From Tetmemena sp. SeJ-2015 (lineage: Eukaryota > Ciliophora > Spirotrichea > Sporadotrichida > Oxytrichidae), in the NCBI GenBank assembly GCA_027382625.1, contig JAJKFJ010021054.1:1-64000 (forward strand): a stretch of DNA of 64,000 nucleotides, given 5' to 3'. Both the position numbers and the translations under genes were made by a program. Below the pieces are notes generated by a model. That model was not told the DNA's origin. It was given only the letters and a program-made list of their open reading frames with translations, and made no database searches. Positions 12,750 through 25,500 of the stretch are shown here, one piece after another (the stretch's first letter is position 1; each line of letters begins with the position of its first letter).

Positions 12750-13430
12750 AATATAAGAATTAATATTGAATAAAAAGTATTTTAAATTAGTAAATTAAAG
12801 AGTTTAAATAATATTCGGGTTATTGTTTGATAAAATAATTTTTTTGACATTTAATGGTTGAAATTTAAATTAAGAAAATAAATACATAAGTCTTGATTTA
12901 TATAACTAACTTTTCTAAAATTTCTATTTATCTAGTTCAAAAACCTTTTTTAAGATTTCTAACACTAAGCATTTTTAAAATTTATATTTCTCTATTAATC
13001 TTGTTTATTATATTTTTACTTTTCTGTCCGCAGATGCGATACAAAGCAGTTGCCCCTTCGGTCTGATAGTTGAGGTAGTTTAATTTTATTTTTTTCTTTC
13101 AATTAATCTTCAAGGTTATTCAGAATTTTGGTCTTCTATTTCTTCTATCTTTATTATCTTCTTTATCATCCTAAAAAACAATCCAAGAGAGGTTAAAATA
13201 TTGAGATTAACTATGCTTAAATTTATGACTATTGCTATAATTTTAAAGCTCATCTCTTTATCTGATTTTACATGTCTTTTGTTGCCCTCATCTCATTTAA
13301 TTAGTCCCTATAAGTTCTCTTCATGGTACTATAGCCAAGCATTGCTTCTCTTTCCACTTGTGGGTCTTCATAGGTGCTCTTGAATACTCAAGATAATTAA
13401 ATGAAAAGCATTATCAATTAAATATATTAA
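12750..13430. repeat. Duplicated spacer, copy 2
   Basis: Partner of 9060-9780 in the same orientation, with some short deletions relative to copy 1. Confidence 0.75.
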
Positions 13431-13599
13431 CAATAGTTATTGAGGCAATCTGAGCAAGAGTGAGGCCTAATTCTATCATCATGTTTTCATCACCTCTGTT
13501 GTGATACTAAAAGTTGATTGGCTGGCCGTTAATTCCTCTCTGGAGGATGTTGATGCAAACTTTAATAGAATTTAATCTTATTGCTTAGATAAACTTGCT

Positions 13600-15045
13600 C
13601 AGGATTGATGACATGACTATTTTCAAGTTTTTATTAGAAGTCTAACTGCAGCTCAGCTGAGAAAGAGCTCATAGGATAATTAATTAGATTATCACATTGA
13701 GCATTTATTTTAAAATGACTGAGGGTACCTGATGTAATGATTATGGACCTCGGAGCCAGTTGTTGAATTGCCTTGAAGGTGACTCCAGCGTTAAAGCACA
13801 AGAACGCTAGTTTCCTTTGGTTTTTCTATGACTGGTGGTTACCCAACTGCTGCTGATAATTTTACTTAACTAAAACTAATAAATATGAATCTTTAAAGAT
13901 TGTTAGTGGTTTGTTGAACTTCCTAGACAGTTAGTTAGACATAGAAATCATTGATATCGAGAGAGGATGCAGTGGTCTAATTTGGCTATTGACTGAGGTA
14001 ATGCATTCTTTATTCTTAGTCCTTGAGATAGAGGCGTTAAATCTTTTAAAATACCTCTTACAGATTATCAATCTGCAAATTGACACTAATTGTAGTGCCT
14101 TAGTCTTTAAATAATTTAGCGAACATAAGCTTAAGAGGCAATAGAAAATACTTTCGAATATTCAAATCTGAGATGAGATTTTTTCAAATGCCTGAGACCA
14201 TTTCTCCCAGGGCTTTATAATGTTAGTATGCACTTATTTTTTGGTTATGCTTTCCTGGAATAAAACTAAATGAGTATTTTGATTGATAAAACTATTACTT
14301 AATAGAGGTTCCCTCTTAGAAAATGTCGAAAATGTATATCCCAGGCATTACCAAACTATTCTTGTTAATAAGATGACTATCAATTTTGAAAATTTTCACT
14401 TTACTCTATTCTATATCGGTGTCCTAATTTATCAGATAGGAGATTTCCTCCTTACTCTGCTACTTGTTGAATATATCAACAAAGATAATAAATAAAGACA
14501 TTTTTTAAGAAGTATTCTAAACCTTTGTAGCCTGGAGAGTTCATACTTTGCCTACTTTAACTAACCAGACTCAATATAGAAGCTAACAGCATCCTCTGCA
14601 GCAGAAGTAACGTTGTGGCCTTCATCGAAAATGATGGAGCAAAAATTAAAAAATGACATTTTTTAGGGAAGGGGAAATTTTTTAAAAAATTTTTGGAGGA
14701 GTTCATAAATTTCCTTTTCCTTTTTAACTAACCAGTTAAAAAATTTTAGCACCTGGGGCCTCATCCTCTTTCAGCAGAAGTAACATTCTGCCTTCTGAAA
14801 ATGATTGTGCTTTTATTTGCTTAATTAAACAAAAAAAAAATTTTGTTGCTCCTTGGGGTAGGGCGGGGTTTACTTTGGGGTTTAAAAACCTTTTGGCCTT
14901 TTCCTTTGCTTAGAACTGGCTCGACCACTTCTTGATCATCATCATAATCTGAGGATATGGTAATGATATCATGGGACTTTCTTAACTTTGATTTATCTTA
15001 TTGAAATCTATTCATTAAATTATTTGTGCTAAGAATTGAACTTCT
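13600..15045 (-). pseudogene. FANCJ/RTEL1-type helicase, incomplete copy 2
   Basis: Paralogue of the helicase at 10135-12147. It carries RSIIITSGTLSHFKINAQCD and, unlike copy 1, the motif II region CSIIFDEGHNVTSAAEDA (DEGH in place of DEAH) at about 14580-14640. The conserved motif V and VI half is missing downstream, where the sequence passes into the duplicated spacer. Upstream of the DEGH block the sequence degenerates (see 14646-14920). It resumes near 14920 with the acidic N-terminal region (reverse complement of the stretch with CATCATCATAATCTGAGGAT) shared with copy 1 at 11900. Neither copy could encode a full helicase as laid out. Confidence 0.7.
14646..14920. other. Garbled near-repeat inside helicase copy 2
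   Basis: 14690-14830 reads like a noisy copy of 14550-14645 (shared CTTTTTAACTAACCAG, CAGCAGAAGTAAC and similar words) with many homopolymer runs (A9, GGGG, TTTTT). It has no frame. It looks like unpolished long-read consensus or a collapsed repeat rather than biology. Confidence 0.5.
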
Positions 15046-15188
15046 TATTTACCATGTTTCTCGCCTCTATTAAATTTATAATTTACAACTTGAAATAGCA
15101 AGTTGAGACATTCGGATACAGATATACTCTAACTAGAGCAAGATTTTTAATTAAGAATAGATAAGAACTCAGTTGTTAATATAGCTGC

Positions 15189-17408
15189 TCATTTTTTGTT
15201 TGCCTTGGATGGTTTGGGTTTCTTGTACTCCTCGCCATCACTCAAATTTTCATCCTCACTTTCAGAATCGTGGTTGCCTTATATCTTCATGCCTGCCAGC
15301 TGGTCTTATAGAGACTTAAGATCATCGGGCTGAATGTGCTGATAATCCTCTTCCACGCTCTCCCAATCGCTATCCTCATCTCTCTGTTACTGCTTAGCGT
15401 TTTTGAGATCTGCTTTACTGCTCTGCTTCACTTCGCTCTTGTTCTTAAGAGTTGCCTTGACGAGTGCCTGATTCTTCTTTCTCTGTGCCTCAGACTCGAC
15501 CTGCTTCTGCTTGCCCTCTTCTGTCTTCCTTGCTACCTTCACTATCTTTCTATCATCCTTTGTTGGCTTGCTCTTCTCCTCGACAACTTCCTTATCCAAG
15601 TCCATTCCTGCCAATTTGCTTTCAAGTTGCTTGATGATGTCTTCATTTCTGTACAAATCGATTTGACCTCTTAGCTCTGGGTCTTCTTCGATATCCTGGA
15701 TGAACAAGTCGTAGTCCTTCTTACCCCTGATATCCTTGGCAGGCTGGCCACGCTTGCCCTTGCCCTCGTGGATGTTATCATCACCCAAGGCCTCCTTCTC
15801 AAGGTGCTTAAGTTGCCAGAGTCTGTGCTTCTGGTTTCTTCTAAAGCGGGGGAAGGTTTTCTTGACTATGACTACAGGGGGAACGGTGCGCTTAAGCTCT
15901 AACTCCTCAAGCTCGTTAAGGTTTATCATATCTAAGTCAAAGCCAAGCACGGTGTCATTGTAGTTCAAAGTCTCTCCTAAGTGAGTGTTCACAATGAAAT
16001 TAGCAAATTCAAATTATAAGAAGGTCCTATCGTTCTTTCCAAAGTCACTCTTTCTAGCAAGCTCTACTTAAACCATTCTGAACTTCTATTTAGCTGCTGC
16101 TCTGCTCACGTTATTCCTAAAGTTATTATGTAGAATGTATCGTGAATTTGAGTTATAAATTGCAAAATAAATGAACTCCTCATTAAAATTATATCATTGT
16201 AATAACATCATAATCAGTGTTTTCGATATTAAGGACAATGAATTCAGTGAGTCTATCTCTGCCGCAAAGAGCCTTGAATTCATGCTTCCAGTACATACTC
16301 TGATCTATTTCATAAGTCTACATAGTGATAACAAATAAATTAACTAGAGTGAAGACGTCCACAATATGCACGAAGGTAGAGATCTTATAGACTAGCACCA
16401 AGGGACCGATACCTCCAAGTTGTTAACTCAAAGCTTTAGGCAAGACAACTAAGTCATCTCTGCAAACGGGGGCAATATCCACTGAGAAGGTGTATTTATA
16501 GTTGAAGGTATTATTCCTCAGATCGTGTGAAACCAACTGCTTAGCTGTTTTAATCTTGGCTGGCACTTGATTCTGAATGAAGTCCACGAATCTGTGAGCA
16601 TGAGATCTGCTCTTGAACTGGAAATCTAGTCCATCATGCATCTCCTTAATACCTAGGCATTTCTCAGCTGCGTTGTGCTTTATGATCAGTTACTCCAAGA
16701 AGAGGAAGGTTCTCTTATGATCCACTCTTTGTCTGAGCTGGGCTTGACCAACCCAAGTGTGAGGAGTCCAAGTCTTTTTGCAATCATCGCACTGCAAGTT
16801 ATTTACGATGAATTCAACTACGAAACTCTGCTGAAGCACGGTGCCATTCAAAACTTCCTTCTAAACTGTGACTTTGATCTTTAATCTTCTAGAGTGAGGC
16901 TCGGTGTAGAGGAATCCTGCGTCAATCAACTTCACTTTCTTCAGGCCTCTAACGTGGAAGAGGCAAAGAGAGAGGAGCTCAGGGGATTCTAGTTCACATG
17001 ACTACCAGGGAGGTCTCAGATAACGATTGCACTCTCTGCAGTGGGATAAATTGATCGATTTGGTTATGCCTTCAGTCACATCTATCTAAGATTTCAAGCA
17101 GTTGATACAAGTATTCGATTCATTTGGTGTCATCATAATTCCGCACATGCAGCATCGACTATAAGAATTATCAACAAACCCATTTTTCGTGTTTTCACGA
17201 GAGCTTAAATTAGGATTCCGACAATTTACATTTTATGGATTGCAAACAGAGAGGGATCAAGTTGATTGGAGTCAGTCATAGAGGCGTCAGTAGTTTGAAC
17301 GTCCATCATGATTCCATCTTCTTCTTGATTGAATGAGGGTTCAAACAACACATTGGCTGGGTTGGATGGTTGCTACTACTAAGCTATCATAAGTCCTTCG
17401 CTGCTCAT
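15189..17408 (-). CDS. NMD3: 60S ribosomal export adaptor NMD3
   Basis: Adaptor that binds the nascent 60S subunit and CRM1 for nuclear export. The N-terminal zinc-binding part shows RCCMCGIMMTPNESNTCINC and SHCRECNRYLRPP. It is followed by the conserved core with TEPHSRRLKIKVTV, LEQLIIKHNAAEKCLGIKEM, DGLDFQFKSRSHAHRFVDFI and FSVDIAPVCRDDLVVLPKAL, then NTHLGETLNYNDTVLGFDLD and VVIVKKTFPRFRRNQKHRLW. An intron of 71 nt (GTAAAT...TATAG) follows about 60 Q/N/S/D-rich N-terminal residues. A second interruption of about 100 bp lies near 16090-16210. The C-terminus has an extra charged tail ending KPSKANKK-TGA, making the protein longer than the animal form (about 500 aa). ATG at 17408. Confidence 0.93.
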
Positions 17409-17592
17409 TTTATTTTGTCTCGCTTTCTATAATTTCGCAATTACTAAGTAATAAACCTTTCATTTCACTCCAGTATTTAATAACACTCTATTCACTCACA
17501 ATTGAGGAGACTATATCAGAAGTGTCTGAAGATAATTATTACATTTAGTCTATTATATCTCGTATATGCATTAATGTAATTTCGATTAAAAC

Positions 17593-18932
17593 TCAAAGGC
17601 TCTCCTCCCTAATTGCATCTATAGATGCATATCTTTATTGGTAATTTCTAAGCTGAGTTTTTAAAGATTTCTTTGTGACCTTCTCTTTCTTATCAGCTAT
17701 ATTGAATCCCTAGGCCTTCGACTACTCTACAGTCTTTTAAATTTCTCCTTGCAGTCTTCCGTAGACTAAGTGAAAAAATAAATTTAAAGGTACGCATATA
17801 ATAAGATAGACTTTTCGGTTATTGTCCATGAATTTGTAAGATCCCATGGAGGCAATTGAGGCAGCGTCGCCCTTTTTAATTGGCTGCAACAATTACTGCA
17901 TTTAGTCCCTCTTGTATATGGAAACGTCTTGTGGAAGCTTAGAGACCATGTCTCTATCCAAGTAGGGGAGGGAGCTAGACTTAATGATAGGGAACATCTC
18001 CTGCTTATTTAGCAAATATATTTCAATAAGAGTCAATTTCCATGTGGGGATTAGAGTGTGGAGTCTAACCTATCCTTTTGATTTCTTTCCATTTGAATCT
18101 AGGCAGTGGCCCCAAGATCCTTCTCTTTGTTGTAGTAAGCCATGTTAAATGGCAAGTCCTTACTCACCTCTATGTTTCTTCTTTTCACAGGCTCAACCTG
18201 CATGCTGTTATATATTCTAGCATCCAGGTGCTCATCAGGGCTGATATTCCTATTTACTATCTTGTTTGAGTCTTTTTGATTATCATAGAAGATCTCATCA
18301 TCCATCCGTTTCTCTTGGTTCAACACTCTCATGTTTGTGAAGTCAGGTTGTGACAGATCTATGGAGTGTGCCAAATAATAACCTTTCACAAAAGAAAAAT
18401 GTCGCTCTCTAATTTAAAAACCTTTCTTGTTTTAAACAGGAGGGAGGAAAGAAAACTGTGACTCAAAATAGATATTCTGATAAGTTTAAATAATTAACTC
18501 TCTCTTCTGAGTTGAGAAAGGAGTTCCATCTTCTAACGACATGCTCTATGAAGTGGAATAATTTTGGTATTGTTTTTAGTTAGTCATAGTTTAAATGGGG
18601 TGCAATCCATAGGGAGGGAAGTTAACACCACCTGCTTGGTATCTCTTCTAAGCCTGCACAGCATTAAGAGCCATGGGTAAATTCCCTTGTGATTGTCTTT
18701 AGTCCATGGTGGCTGATCCCAAAGCAGAGTTCTGGCCACTATTCTTCTAATTGAAGCTTTCATCTGATTCCTGTACTGCGTCTATCCTCCTCTGTCTCTC
18801 TAGGAATTCCAGAAGCCGAGTTTTCTTTTCTTAAGGGGAGAGATGATCCATATTGTGGAGTAATTCACTCTCCATGAATATTTGTCTCCTCTCGTCACTA
18901 CCTATCTGCACTGAGTCAATCATGTCCATCAT
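17593..18932 (-). CDS. Unrecognised conserved-looking protein
   Basis: Starts MMDMIDSVQIGSDERRQIFM at 18932. The frame runs with UAA/UAG as Q through DHLSPQEKKTRLLEFLERQ and HSIDLSQPDFTNMRVLNQEK to about 18110. It then needs one frame change of length 2 modulo 3 (intron or IES near 18050-18100) and continues with EMFPIIKSSSLPYLDRDMV, GDAASIASMGSYKFMD and FFHLVYGRLQGEIQKTVEQ to TGA at 17593. The total span of 1340 nt is consistent with a single such insert. The basic C-terminus and one hydrophobic stretch (VYLIICVPLNLFFHLV) are the only features. I do not recognise the family. Confidence 0.65.
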
Positions 18933-19472
18933 TAGTCCTTTACTCAATCATAGTTAAGAATGTAGAATGAATCAATATCCTCTTTATTTTTTAATGAATG
19001 AGCTATAAAAGGGTGATGAGAGCAAGAATATTTTACTTTGCGAGGCCGTGTTTTTCCTTCCTCACCACATCTTTCCAAGCCATGTGATTAGAGTTGATGG
19101 TTCGCACCGACCCAGTTTACTTGCTTCCTTTCATTTAACCTCCAACACTAAAACTTATATTTCAAAACTCACTACTCAATTTATCCTCTATACAACTTTT
19201 CTAATCTAAGCACAATGAAAGTAAAGTGTGTGAATCAATTTTTATATTTCTAAATTCTCTTTACTCTGAATATTTTTCTAGTTTTCTTTATTTATTAAAT
19301 AGCTGGGAGGTTTAATTTAAGTTTCTAAAGTGGTGCTTTTATTTTGAGTGTGGCTAATTTGAATTTCCTCATAAACTGTCCATTCTGGTCTCTCTATCTC
19401 TAGATTGCATGATTCTATCTGCTCATATAGATAGGGATGGGTTTATACCGCTTTATAAATGTTTAATCTCTT
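18933..19472. other. AT-rich spacer
   Basis: No coding signal; it separates two same-strand genes and probably contains the promoter of the gene starting at 18932. Confidence 0.4.
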
Positions 19473-20444
19473 TCACGTGCCATTTGTGCTATTCTTAAAA
19501 TTCTTTTCCTTAAAAATCTGAGAATGGAAATCTTCTTTCTTTCCCGAGATATTAAAAATATTAAACTATAATTTTAAAAGAGAATAAGGCTGCGTCAAAA
19601 GCAAGTTTCCTACTTATATGTACTTCTAAGAATTTTAAGAGAAAATAAATTTATACTTTGAAAAATTGTAATTTTCTTGATGGACTTTAATCTATTCCCT
19701 ATAAATTTCAAAGATAGGCTTGCTTATTCTAGGAATGTATTTTAGATCCACTAATTTGTTTAAAGATGCAGTTATTAAAGTTTTATGAAACTGACTAAGA
19801 TATTATTCCAAGTAGCCAATAATATTAAATTTACGAAAAATAAGTTTTAAAATAAAACGTTAATCCAAAAAAATTAGATAGTTTATTGATAAATTATTTT
19901 TTTCAAGTGAATATTTATATAATTTAATATGAAGCTGTTAGTGCTCTAAGTTATTTTTATCATTATATGTATCTTTAAGAGTAGTCCAAGCTGTTTGAAT
20001 AAGTTAGTATCTTTATTATCTGAAATTATCTTTCAGATCTTCTCCACCCTTCATGCTATTCGTTATTTATAAAAATAATTTAATTAATGCTCTTTTTAAA
20101 ATATCACTCCTATAGTCAAAAAATTTTTTCATGCAAATATTTAAAATATGAAGTGGTAAAAATAAAATTTTAAATTTTAAAAACTTTTTCGTAAAGTATC
20201 TTAATTTAGCTATATTGGAAAATCCTTGCTCTTTTGTCAACTCTGTAATCAAGGGCTCATTATTTATAAATTCTTAATAACCCTAAAATTTATTTAAGTA
20301 ATTATCGATATAGAATTGATTGAGCAGAGACAGATAATCTTTAGCCAATTAATTCAACAGAGACTAATTTATAGCAGCTGCAGCCACATCACTTTAAGAA
20401 GAATTATCCATTTCATTTTGCTTTATGGAGTCTGATAAAGCCAT
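19473..20444 (-). CDS. Uninterrupted 323-aa hypothetical protein
   Basis: One open frame without TGA from ATG 20444 (MALSDSIKQNEMDNSSQSDV) to TGA 19473. The N-terminal third is Q/S/A-rich. The rest is rich in F, I, K, L, N and Y, as in very AT-rich coding DNA, with blocks such as NEPLITELTKEQGFSNIAKL and RYQLIQTAWTTLKDTYNDKN. No domain is recognised. With a single stop codon in AT-rich DNA, long open frames arise by chance more easily, and the lysine/phenylalanine-rich middle could hide an intron or IES, so the later part is less certain than the start. Confidence 0.5.
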
Positions 20445-20486
20445 AATTTCCTCACTTTAATTATACAACTCGATTGCTACTTATTA

Positions 20487-22176
20487 TCACAAAGTGAAAT
20501 TAATAATTAGTGAGTTTTTATAAACATTTAATTAGCATTTAAAAATATTAAAAGCCCTATTAAGTCTATAAAGCTAGTTCTTCAAAGTACTTTAGTTCAT
20601 CTATTTTAGGAGGGGGATTCTTGGCATTGATTTGAACTTGGTTAACAAATACATATATTTAATGTAGTTATTTTAAAATAAAAGGTTTGGAGAGTTTTAT
20701 TTATTCAATTGCTAATCTTTTGTATCTGTTTTGACCAATGCTGGTGTTTTGTTTCCTTCGCTTTACCCATCTAGAGAGACGAAGTACTCTATTTCCTGTA
20801 ACAACTGTCTGTAATTGGTATTATGATTGGACTCTGAGACCTTCCTCGACTTAATAGTGGCAGCGTCTGCAACTGCCAATTCAAATAAGCAAATAATTTA
20901 AGATTCAAGTAAAGGTGGGTGAGTAAAATAAAATTTTGAACTATAGAGAGTCTTCTTAGTCTGTGGACTATTGTGAGTTTGAATACTTAGATGCTGAGAG
21001 TTTAGAGCAATTTAGGATTACTGCTGGTACTTTGTAGTATTCATCTGCTTATTGCTAAATGGGGCTTGCATCAGGTATTGCGAAGTAGTCAAATTGAGAT
21101 AAATATATTCTCAAATTGAAATGAGAAAGAGTAGATTCCTAAAAGGCATAGTGTGGCATTAGATTATTCATTCCGATTGAGCTCTGAATATTAGGTATGT
21201 AGTTCATTCCAATAATTTGGTGTTACTGTATGGGGTTCATTATTTGCAATTAAGAGTTCTGTTAATATGAAGGCTGTGAAAACGCATAAATTGAACCACC
21301 ATCTTGGTGCGAAGATTTATTATTAATGAAGTTGTTTTGACTGTAGATGATTTGGTTTGTATACTAGCTCGAATTGAGTTGCAGTTTCCCAAGTCGAGGA
21401 GAGGGATTAAAATAAGATGATAAGGCTGCTAGATAAAGTGCGATTGAGAAATCTGATTGGAATAAACATTTGGTGTTTGGGGAGGTTGGATAGGAAGGGG
21501 AGGCACATCGATTTATTATAAAATCAGATACAGAGAAGTAGTATATATTAATCGAAACGGCCCTTGTCTTTTGCTAATAAATAATGATAAATTTGCAGAG
21601 GACTTGTTTACGATGAGTGTTTGTTTATTGCTTGGCATTTAACTGATCAGACTTGATTAGGGGTTTCTAGCTGCCTTAGTCTCTGCCTTCTACTGATAAG
21701 AGATATTCTAAGCTGTGATTGGTGCTATCTAAGCTTAGTACTTCGGCTTACTACTATGAATTACAACTTAATTGGAGTGATGTGAAGTCAACACTTATAG
21801 ATAAATAATTTAAAAATATTGGATGTGTGTTGTTATTGCTCTCGAATCTTGAGCTTCTATTAATATTTTGGAACCTCGCTTATGGCATATATACCTAATG
21901 GTAAGTACTGTTATTGTTATACTGAAGCTCTTTGGTACTATTGTTGTTCAAGTTCAAGTTTAATTGCTAGCTTGCAAATAGAGAAAAATAGAAGATAATC
22001 TATCATTTATCTAATTTAGAATCCATGTTTGAATCGTGCCTGTTGATGCTTGCTATTCCGCAATTTTGTATATTATTTTGATTTATATTCTGACCAGTTG
22101 CGATAGACAAGTTAATGTTATCGATGGATATACTTCGAGACCGGATATTTGGGTATTTGCGCGCCAACTCTTCCTG
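20487..22176 (-). CDS. N/Q-rich protein, unrecognised
   Basis: Protein-like blocks on the minus strand: YPNIRSRSISIDNINLS and NQNNIQNCGIASINRHDSN near 22050-22170. An Asn/Gln/Ser-rich middle follows (QYTNQIIYSQNNFINNKSSH, QIMNPIQQHQIIGMNYIPNI). The last part contains ATIKSRKVSESNHNTNY and LLQEIEYFVSLDGQSEG and ends at TGA 20487. Two or three frame changes (near 22020, 21780 and 20900) mark unremoved inserts. The 5' end is unclear: an in-frame TGA sits at 22177, so an upstream segment must supply the start. The composition resembles prion-like, low-complexity regulators in ciliates, but no domain is identified. Confidence 0.55.
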
Positions 22177-22570
22177 TCATTTACTGTTTGACCAATTCTT
22201 CTGGTACTAGAATTAATTTAGAATGTAGATTTACATAAATCACATATAATATATAAGAAGGTTTTTTAATAAATTTGGCTTTTTATTAAACTAGTTGAAG
22301 ACTTCATTAGTCTCCTTAACAAGATACAAAAACTATAAAATGTTTGAATTTAGAGATAGTTGAGTTAGGGGCTAGAGTTCACATAGAAGTTGGTCCCCTT
22401 CTGCTCCTTATTAGGATAAGTAGACGTGACTTCTTACTACTTGCTCTATTTTATTCTACTGATGTTCTGAAAATTCATTTAAATATTATAACAAATGCTT
22501 AAAAGAATTTATCATTAAGAGAGGAAGAAATTATTTTGAAAAAAGAGGATAGTTTTATTTCAAAAATTCA
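22177..22570. other. Divergent intergenic region
   Basis: Spacer between divergently oriented genes (minus gene ending upstream at about 22176, plus kinase starting at 22571). AT-rich, including a TATAATATATAAGAAGG stretch near 22245. It probably carries both promoters. No specific site can be assigned. Confidence 0.4.
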
Positions 22571-25500
22571 ATGGCTCAACTATCTGACTTTATCATCAAA
22601 AAGAAATTAGGTATGTTTCACTTTCTTTCATATCCTAGAAAGGATTAGAAAATGTCTTGATACTAGCAAGTTTATATTTAGGTGAGGGCTCTTACAGCAC
22701 TGTAAGTCTGGCCATAAGACATCAAGATGGATTAGAATACGCTCTTAAGCAAGTTAAAATACAAAAATTGAGCGAAAAAGAGAAGGAAAATGCACTTAAT
22801 GAAGTCAGGTTTTTAGCATCGATAAAGCAAAAGAACATAATAGGCTATAAGGCAGCTTTCATAGATGAGCTTTCACAAACTTTATGGTAAAAATAGACCA
22901 AATTCATGCACTCTCAGTATAGTGATGGAGTTCGCAGACGGAGGAGATCTTTTTGGAAAATGCGCAGAGCTAAGAAAAAACGGACAGCTGATGAATGAAT
23001 AGGATATCTGGAAAATATTTATTCAACTAGTAAAAGGGATGCAGTGTCTGCATTAGATGAGCATCATGCACAGGGATTTGAAATCAGCTAATGTTTTTCT
23101 GTGGCAAGACATGACGGCGAAGATTGGCGACATGAACGTCTCTAAGCTGGCAAGGAAAGATGGCATGAATTACACTCAGACTGGGACTCCCTTCTACGCT
23201 TCTCCAGAAGTTTGGAGAGACGAGCCTTATGATTTCAAATCCGACATATGGTCCATGGGATGCGTTCTCTATGAGATGGCAGCACTAAAGCCACCATTTA
23301 ATGCCCCTGATATGAATACTCTTTTCAAGAGAGTCGTAAAGGGCAGTTTTCCAAGGATACCTCCAGGATTTTCAACAGATCTTCATCTTATGATCAAACT
23401 GCTTTTGAACACTGATGCTAGTTAGAGGCCAACTGCTGATCAGATACTAAAGTACCCTGTCATTACTAGAAAATTGGAAAAACTTTTTCCTGAGGAAACT
23501 AATCCAGATCACAGCATCCTCTTATAAACTCTAAGAAACATGAAAGATTAGGGGGTTGTTAAATTCTCGTTAGCAAATGCATTTTAATTGAAAAATTAGG
23601 TCCTTTTTAGATATTATGAAACTAAAGTAGAGGCTTCCACCTCCTCACACTTCGAACGAGAGTAGATTAAAAAGGCATAATCAATTTCAAGTTAAAGACA
23701 CTTCCCTCAACTAAGACTTGACCTATGACTTTCATCTCCAGAACTTAGTAGGCCCTTCAATCTAATCTTAATCTTCAATTCCAAACTCAAGACAAGCCAC
23801 TAAGAAAATGCTTAGAAATCAGAGTGAATAAGTGCTACCTCTCAATTCATAGAAGCGCCAAGGTGATAGCAGCTTATCGATGGTATTATAAAGTGATCGA
23901 AATCTGCCTAATTTGTCTCTAGTCAGAAAGGATTTGAATCTGCCCTCTCTTAATCTTGCCTTGAATAGGAGCACATCAGGGTCGACAGCTAACTTATTAG
24001 ACTCTTAGAATTCTCTACAAATGAGACTTCTTCAAAAGATAAGGCAGCAGTCTCTCTTGGAAAAGTACAAGAAATCGGATTTTCAAAATTAGAATGAATC
24101 AAGGCAGTAAGCAAATTCAAACTTTATTTATCCTATAACGTTTTCCCATTTAATATTTAAATGCTGACTAGCCCTTAAAAGACAGTGAATTCCGCCAAAG
24201 TTTGGAGAGAGCCAAAAGCGAGCAAAAAATATTTTAGCTTACCTTAATTTGAAATAGGTAAAGTTAAAGTAAGAAACTTACCTGAAATCCTATTGCAGAG
24301 GAAGCCAATTATTCATGTTCACAACTCAATTAGGAATCCCCCTGAAGGAGGGTTGAATAATTCAGCCGTTTTAGAAGTTAACCAAACTTCCTCTTTGAAT
24401 TCTTCTCTTCAGAGAAGACCCAATTATCTTCAAAGCAAAGAGAGTATCATAGTTACTCTGGGCTACAATCGGCAGTAGCTAAAATCTTCACAAGCAAATC
24501 TTCAAGGCCATGTGAATTATATTTATATAGTTTCATTATAGATTGTAAAGCCAATTAGGGTAGACACTAGAATAGAGTGGCTTGACTTTGGTTCCTTCTC
24601 CTCTCAAAGACTTTGATAAGTCTAGCTCTCTCTAGCAGTAATCAAAGCCTGTCAAAACTTACAAGCAACTTTCCTTGCTCAGTAAGGACGAGGAGTTATG
24701 TTCCATTCTCGAATTAATTATTTAAATTGAATAGCCAATTTAAAAGAAGGAAGTGTAAAAATACACAAGGGCTGCCTCTCAAAGTTTTAATTAGTTTACT
24801 TAATATACATATATTTTAGTTCTATCTAACCGATTATCATAAAACAAGACACTTCCAAAATCCTTAAGGGCAGCTTAAATAGATCTTAGCTAGCTTCTAT
24901 AAATGAGGAGATAATTAATCACCCTCTAAAACCACTAAAGCAAGAAATTAATATGCAGGAAGAAAGCACTTTGAGAAATTAGAGACAGCCCTAATCCAAC
25001 TAATACTAGTCACTGAGGTCTCTCCAGTCAAGCTAACTTTCACTTCGCTAGTAACTTATGATGGATGAAAGAAATCCCTTTCTGCCTCCTGGCTCTCCCA
25101 CTTCAAACATTATGAACTCCCAAACGTAAATCCCTTAAAACCTGCTATTGGTGAACACAAGTATCGAGTTACAGTAAAGTCTTCAAAGGAGAAACTAAAA
25201 CCTCACTTCTATAAATGAGATTCTCGAGAATGAGGATATCGCGATTTAGGATTAAAAAGGTTAGGGCGATAAAACTGTGGCCATGAGAAAATAAAGACAA
25301 AAGAGCGTAAACTAGTTGGGCCAAGTAAATATAAAGTAAATTAAAAACACTCTTAAGATGCAAAAGAGATAGTTGAGAGCAGTTGACTTGAGCTCAGATA
25401 GTCGTTATGATCTTACTTTAAATGACTAGTCTTAAGTATATTTCTAAAAAAGACAAATTTTGTTAACATAAAATTTGAGTCTAGTATAATAAGTGGCCAT

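Noticed and set aside
15336..15963. Plus-strand hydrophobic open frames (112 and 75 aa)
   Set aside because: Antisense to the charged NMD3 C-terminal region; Leu/Ser-rich text is the expected reverse of Lys/Glu codons.
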